This document shows, one piece after another, positions 12,465 through 15,521 of a DNA stretch of 15,521 bases (its first letter is position 1; each line of letters begins with the position of its first letter). The position numbers were made by a program, and so were the translations under genes. The notes under the pieces are model-generated. The model did no database searches and had not been told where the DNA came from. It saw only the letters and a program-made list of their open reading frames with translations. This DNA is from Rhodoferax sp. (GTDB lineage: Bacteria; Pseudomonadota; Gammaproteobacteria; Burkholderiales; Burkholderiaceae_C), in contig JAQTSL010000049.1 of the NCBI GenBank assembly GCA_028711355.1, positions 1-15,521 on the forward strand. Reading direction: 5' to 3'.

Positions 12465-14525
12465 ATGAAAAACTCCCGCTGCGTGACTGAAACCAAAGTG
12501 GCGCTCCAAATGCCGCTGCGGCGCGGTGCGCGGCGTTTGCGCATTGCGCTGGTGGGCCTGCCTGGCGCCGGCAAGACCACGCTGTTTGATGCGGTCTCCA
12601 GCACCGCGCCGCAGACCGGTCAGCTCACCCACTCGCAAAAAATGTACCGCGCCTGCACCGTGCAGGTGGGGTTGGACGAAGCCAGTGTGGTTGACCTGCC
12701 CAGCCTGAGTTCGGTGCACCATGTACAGCACGAAGAATTGGGTGCACTCAAATACCTGCTGTGGGGCAACGAGCGCCCGCCAGTGACCGCGCATGAGAGC
12801 GACGCGCCGCCCGCGCCGTTTGAGCCGCCCGACCTGATCGTGCAGGTGGTTGATGCCAGCAACCTGCAAAGCCATTTGGAGCTGACGCTGGAGCTCAGTC
12901 AACTCGGTCGCCCGGTGGTGCTGGCGCTCAACCAGATGGACCGGGTGCATGACAAGGGCCAGCACATCAACCTCAAGACTCTGTCAGAACAACTGGGCAT
13001 GCCGGTGGTATCGACGGTAGCCATCATGGGCCAAGGGATTGCCGAGCTGTTCAGCACCGCCATGGCCACCGCGCGCCAGTGGATTTGCCCGCTGCCGCAA
13101 GCGCCCAGTGCGCACATTGCCACCGCGCTGGCCCCGTTGAGCCAGGCGCTCCAGCGGCCCGAGATCGAGGCCGCGTTTCGGGTGCCGCACCAGTTGCTGC
13201 TGACGCTGTTTGCCTGTGGCCACCCTTATTTTGAAAGTGAACTGGGCGCGCACTTTGCGCCGCTGCTGTCCTCCTTGCGAGCGCTGCGTCAGGCGGCAGA
13301 CCAGCGCTTGCCGCGGCCGCTGGCCGAAGAGATTCACGCCGACAGCCACCACCGCGTGGCCACCATCTTTGAAGCGGCGTTGCGGCCGGGGCCGCTGCAA
13401 ACCCGGCGCGGCTGGCGCTACTGGCTGGATGAATTTTTGCTGCATCCGCAGTGGGGGCTGCTGGGCAGTCTGGCGGTGTTTGCCGGCGTGCTGTTTGTGG
13501 TGTTTGAGGTCAGCGGCTGGATCGACGCGCAGACCACCCAGCGCTTGATCGAAGCGGCCAGCGCCTGGCAGCCGCAATCCACGACGGGGGTGGTGGCACG
13601 CGCGGTGCTGGACGGCTTTATTGGGCTGATCGGCATTGTGGTGCCCTATATGTTGCCGCTGCTCTTGATGCTGATTGCGCTGGAGGAGATGGGCTTGATG
13701 CAGCGCATTGCCTTTGTGGTGGACCGCGGTTTTCACAAAATTGGACTGCATGGCGGGGTGGCAGTGCCGTTCTTGCTGGGTCTGGGTTGCAACGTGCCAG
13801 CGATTTCGGCGGTGGCGCGCACCTCGGCTGGGCGTGAACGCGTCATTGCCTCGGTGTTGATCACCTTTGTGCCGTGCTCGGCGCGTTCGGCCATCATTTT
13901 GGCGGTGGCAGGCAAGTATCTGGGGGTGAGCGGGGTGATTGGCATTTATGCGTTGACGCTGGTGTTGATTGCCGTGATGGGCCGATTGTTGTCGCGTCAG
14001 CAGCGCGAGGTTGGCCCCGGTCAGGTGCAAGAGATACCGGCCTACCGCCTGCCCGATTGGCGCGCCATGCTGAGCGAGACCTGGGTGCGCTCCAGCGACG
14101 TGCTGACCATTGTCACGCCGCTGCTGGTGGGTGGCAGTGTGGTGCTGGCGCTGCTGGGCCACTGGGGTGCCGACAGTGCCATCAACACCGCACTGACGCC
14201 GCTGACTGTTTGGTGGCTGGGCTTGCCGTTGGTGCTGGGTCTGCCACTGCTGTTTGGCGTGCTGCGCAAAGAGCTGTCGCTGCTGATGATTTTTCAGGCG
14301 CTGGGGACGCAGGCCATTGACAGTGTGTTGGGGTCGATCCAGATCGTCACCCTGCTGGTGTTTCTGACCTTTTATGTGCCCTGCGTTTCTACCTTTGCGG
14401 TGATGCACAAAACGCTGGGGCGCAAAGAGGCTTGGGTGTCAGTGGCGCTCTCAGTAGCGGTAGCGATGCTGCTGAGCGCGGCGGTGCGGCTGGCGCTCAC
14501 ACTGGGGCAGGCGCTGCTGCGTTGA
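12465..14525 (+). CDS. feoB: FeoB-like ferrous iron transport protein (GTPase plus Gate membrane domains)
   Basis: This 686-aa inner-membrane protein has an N-terminal cytoplasmic G domain (about residues 24-210) and a helical linker. It then has a membrane part with two Gate-type repeats, starting near 330. G1 is GLPGAGKT (31-38), G4 is NQMD (156-159), and a G5-like AIMGQGIAEL lies near 187-195. G3 reads DLPS (77-80) where FeoB normally has DLPG. The membrane part carries FeoB hallmarks: LGLGCNVPAI (C442), VPCSARSAI (C471), a GVLRKE loop (598-603) and FYVPC (C640). It is shorter than E. coli FeoB (773 aa). FeoB imports Fe(II), but the altered G domain and missing FeoA leave the substrate less certain. 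No Fur or FNR box was seen upstream. The start is 12465; 12510 is the alternative. Its 3' end overlaps the convergent kinase gene by 29 bp. Confidence 0.85.
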   Translation: MKNSRCVTETKVALQMPLRRGARRLRIALVGLPGAGKTTLFDAVSSTAPQTGQLTHSQKMYRACTVQVGLDEASVVDLPSLSSVHHVQHEELGALKYLLWGNERPPVTAHESDAPPAPFEPPDLIVQVVDASNLQSHLELTLELSQLGRPVVLALNQMDRVHDKGQHINLKTLSEQLGMPVVSTVAIMGQGIAELFSTAMATARQWICPLPQAPSAHIATALAPLSQALQRPEIEAAFRVPHQLLLTLFACGHPYFESELGAHFAPLLSSLRALRQAADQRLPRPLAEEIHADSHHRVATIFEAALRPGPLQTRRGWRYWLDEFLLHPQWGLLGSLAVFAGVLFVVFEVSGWIDAQTTQRLIEAASAWQPQSTTGVVARAVLDGFIGLIGIVVPYMLPLLLMLIALEEMGLMQRIAFVVDRGFHKIGLHGGVAVPFLLGLGCNVPAISAVARTSAGRERVIASVLITFVPCSARSAIILAVAGKYLGVSGVIGIYALTLVLIAVMGRLLSRQQREVGPGQVQEIPAYRLPDWRAMLSETWVRSSDVLTIVTPLLVGGSVVLALLGHWGADSAINTALTPLTVWWLGLPLVLGLPLLFGVLRKELSLLMIFQALGTQAIDSVLGSIQIVTLLVFLTFYVPCVSTFAVMHKTLGRKEAWVSVALSVAVAMLLSAAVRLALTLGQALLR

Positions 14526-15521
14526 GGGTTGCCGCCGCTGATGCCCGGGGCAAGTCAATCACCAGCGTGGTGATGCCGTCGCCTGAGCTGGCGGTAATGC
14601 GCCCGCCATGCGCCAGCACGATCGAGCGGGTGATGGCCAGCCCCAGCCCCGTTCCTTCACTGCTGCGCGCGCGTGCCGGATCGGCGCGGAAAAAGCGGTC
14701 AAAAATGCGTTCCAGCAACTCGGGCGGCAGCGTGTCGCCACGGTTGGTCACGCGGATGCTGGTGGTTTGCGTCGTGTTGGTCAGCACCACCTGCACCGTG
14801 CTACCCGGTGTGGCGTGGCGAATGGCGTTGGACAGCAGGTTGGCGATGGCGCGGCGCAGCATCGGGCGGTCGGCTGGCACTGTGGCGCTGCCGCCCAGCG
14901 CCAGTTGCAGTTGTTTTTCGTCTGCCACCGCCTCAAAGTAGTCAAACAAGGCCTGCACTTCAGCGCCCAGCTCCACCGCTTCGCGCTGCGGCAGCACCAG
15001 TCCGTTGTCGGCCTTGGCCAGCAGCAGCATATCGGCGATCATGCGCGCCATCCGGTCAAGCTCTTCGGAGTTGGATTCCAGCACTCCTTTGTAGTCCGGC
15101 GCGCTGCGCGGCTGCGACAGCACCACCTGGGTTTGCGTCATCAGGTTGCTGACAGGGGTGCGCAGCTCATGCGCGATGTCGCTGCTAAAGGCGGTCAGCC
15201 GCGCAAAGGCTTCTTCCAGCCGCGCCAGCATGTCATTGAGCGACTGCGCCAGCTCGGCCAGTTCTTGTGGCACCGCTTGCACCGGCAGGCGGTGACCGAG
15301 TTGCTGCGCAGTGACACGGCTGGTCTGTTCGCGCATGGTGCGCAGCGGCCGCAGTCCACGGCGCACTGCGGCCCAACCCAGCAACGCAATCAGCAGTGTG
15401 GCGCTGACGACAAAAATCCACAACGTTTCCAGCAGCGAGCGCAAGTAGTCCTGATGGTGCGCCATGTCGGCGGCGATGGCCACACGCACGGTGTAGGGCT
15501 GGTACACGTCACGCGTCTGGC
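14497..15521 (-). CDS. heavy-metal sensor histidine kinase (CusS-type), partial, 5' end beyond the window
   Basis: About 340 C-terminal residues are present, and the frame is open to the right edge. In order: the end of a periplasmic sensor, TM2 (LWIFVVSATLLIALLGWAAV), HAMP (RRGLRPLRTM onward), HisKA with the phosphoacceptor histidine in SSDIAHELRTPVSNL, then the HATPase boxes LLSNAIRHATPG (N), FDRFFRAD (F) and SEGTGLGLAITRSIV (G). The wording is typical of the CusS/CopS/SilS-like heavy-metal sensor kinases, which autophosphorylate in response to periplasmic Cu or other metals and signal to a CusR-like regulator. That partner gene is expected just beyond the edge, usually upstream (inference). 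The last 29 bp overlap the FeoB-like gene on the other strand. The metal cannot be assigned. Confidence 0.92.
   Translation of the reverse strand, partial: QTRDVYQPYTVRVAIAADMAHHQDYLRSLLETLWIFVVSATLLIALLGWAAVRRGLRPLRTMREQTSRVTAQQLGHRLPVQAVPQELAELAQSLNDMLARLEEAFARLTAFSSDIAHELRTPVSNLMTQTQVVLSQPRSAPDYKGVLESNSEELDRMARMIADMLLLAKADNGLVLPQREAVELGAEVQALFDYFEAVADEKQLQLALGGSATVPADRPMLRRAIANLLSNAIRHATPGSTVQVVLTNTTQTTSIRVTNRGDTLPPELLERIFDRFFRADPARARSSEGTGLGLAITRSIVLAHGGRITASSGDGITTLVIDLPRASAAATLNAAAPAPV

Noticed and set aside
12984..14408. 474-codon minus-strand open frame
   Set aside because: It is fully antisense to the FeoB-like gene, rich in Gln, His and Arg, and has no domain. It is the usual shadow of a GC-rich coding frame.

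Overview
The window looks like ordinary chromosome of a GC-rich betaproteobacterium, most likely Burkholderiales/Comamonadaceae (Rhodoferax/Polaromonas-like). This rests on codon use, the protein families present, and two copies of a short interspersed element (TAGCCC...TATAAA...CAGCTATCA) that I associate from memory with that family. There is no tRNA, rRNA, CRISPR array, insertion sequence, phage or plasmid gene.

Layout. (1) 89-1570: a GlxA-type AraC regulator, divergent from a small SnoaL/NTF2-like protein. (2) 1737-3182: a MarR regulator with a cysteine-rich tail, followed 6 bp later by a 10-TM drug/metabolite (EamA) exporter. (3) 3283-4347: an HTH_42 (AlkZ/YcaQ-type) winged-helix protein, a probable DNA glycosylase relative. 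(4) 4411-5317, minus strand: an eamA-like O-acetylserine/cysteine exporter gene broken by one extra G in a 7-G run. (5) 5512-6687, minus strand: a VOC/glyoxalase-fold protein followed by a YafY-type WYL-domain regulator, divergent from (6) a LysE/RhtB exporter at 6849-7490. (7) 7522-9499: a 72-aa hypothetical (minus), a LysR regulator and a FrnE-type DsbA-family thiol oxidoreductase. (8) 9692-11710, minus: an Aer-like PAS methyl-accepting chemotaxis protein, with a small single-TM protein gene upstream (12013-12342, minus). (9) 12465-14525: a FeoB-like ferrous iron transporter, overlapping tail to tail with (10) a CusS-type heavy-metal sensor histidine kinase that runs off the right edge.

How the genes work together. 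The common pattern is a local regulator next to one or two small metabolic or export genes: GlxA/SnoaL, MarR/EamA, WYL/VOC and LysR/DsbA. Three exporters (two DMT, one LysE) lie within 5.3 kb. Several gene starts have clean inverted repeats in front of them (1095-1108, 1727-1749, 6735-6758, 7809-7838, 8805-8820, 12392-12419), which are candidate operators or 5'-UTR structures. The two interspersed repeats both sit between convergent genes, as expected for a bidirectional terminator-like element.

I found no convincing new multi-gene system. The best leads are the homopolymer frameshift in eamA, the six-cysteine tail of the MarR protein, the FeoB-like protein with an altered G3 motif and no FeoA, the upstream palindromes, and the convergent-gap repeats.
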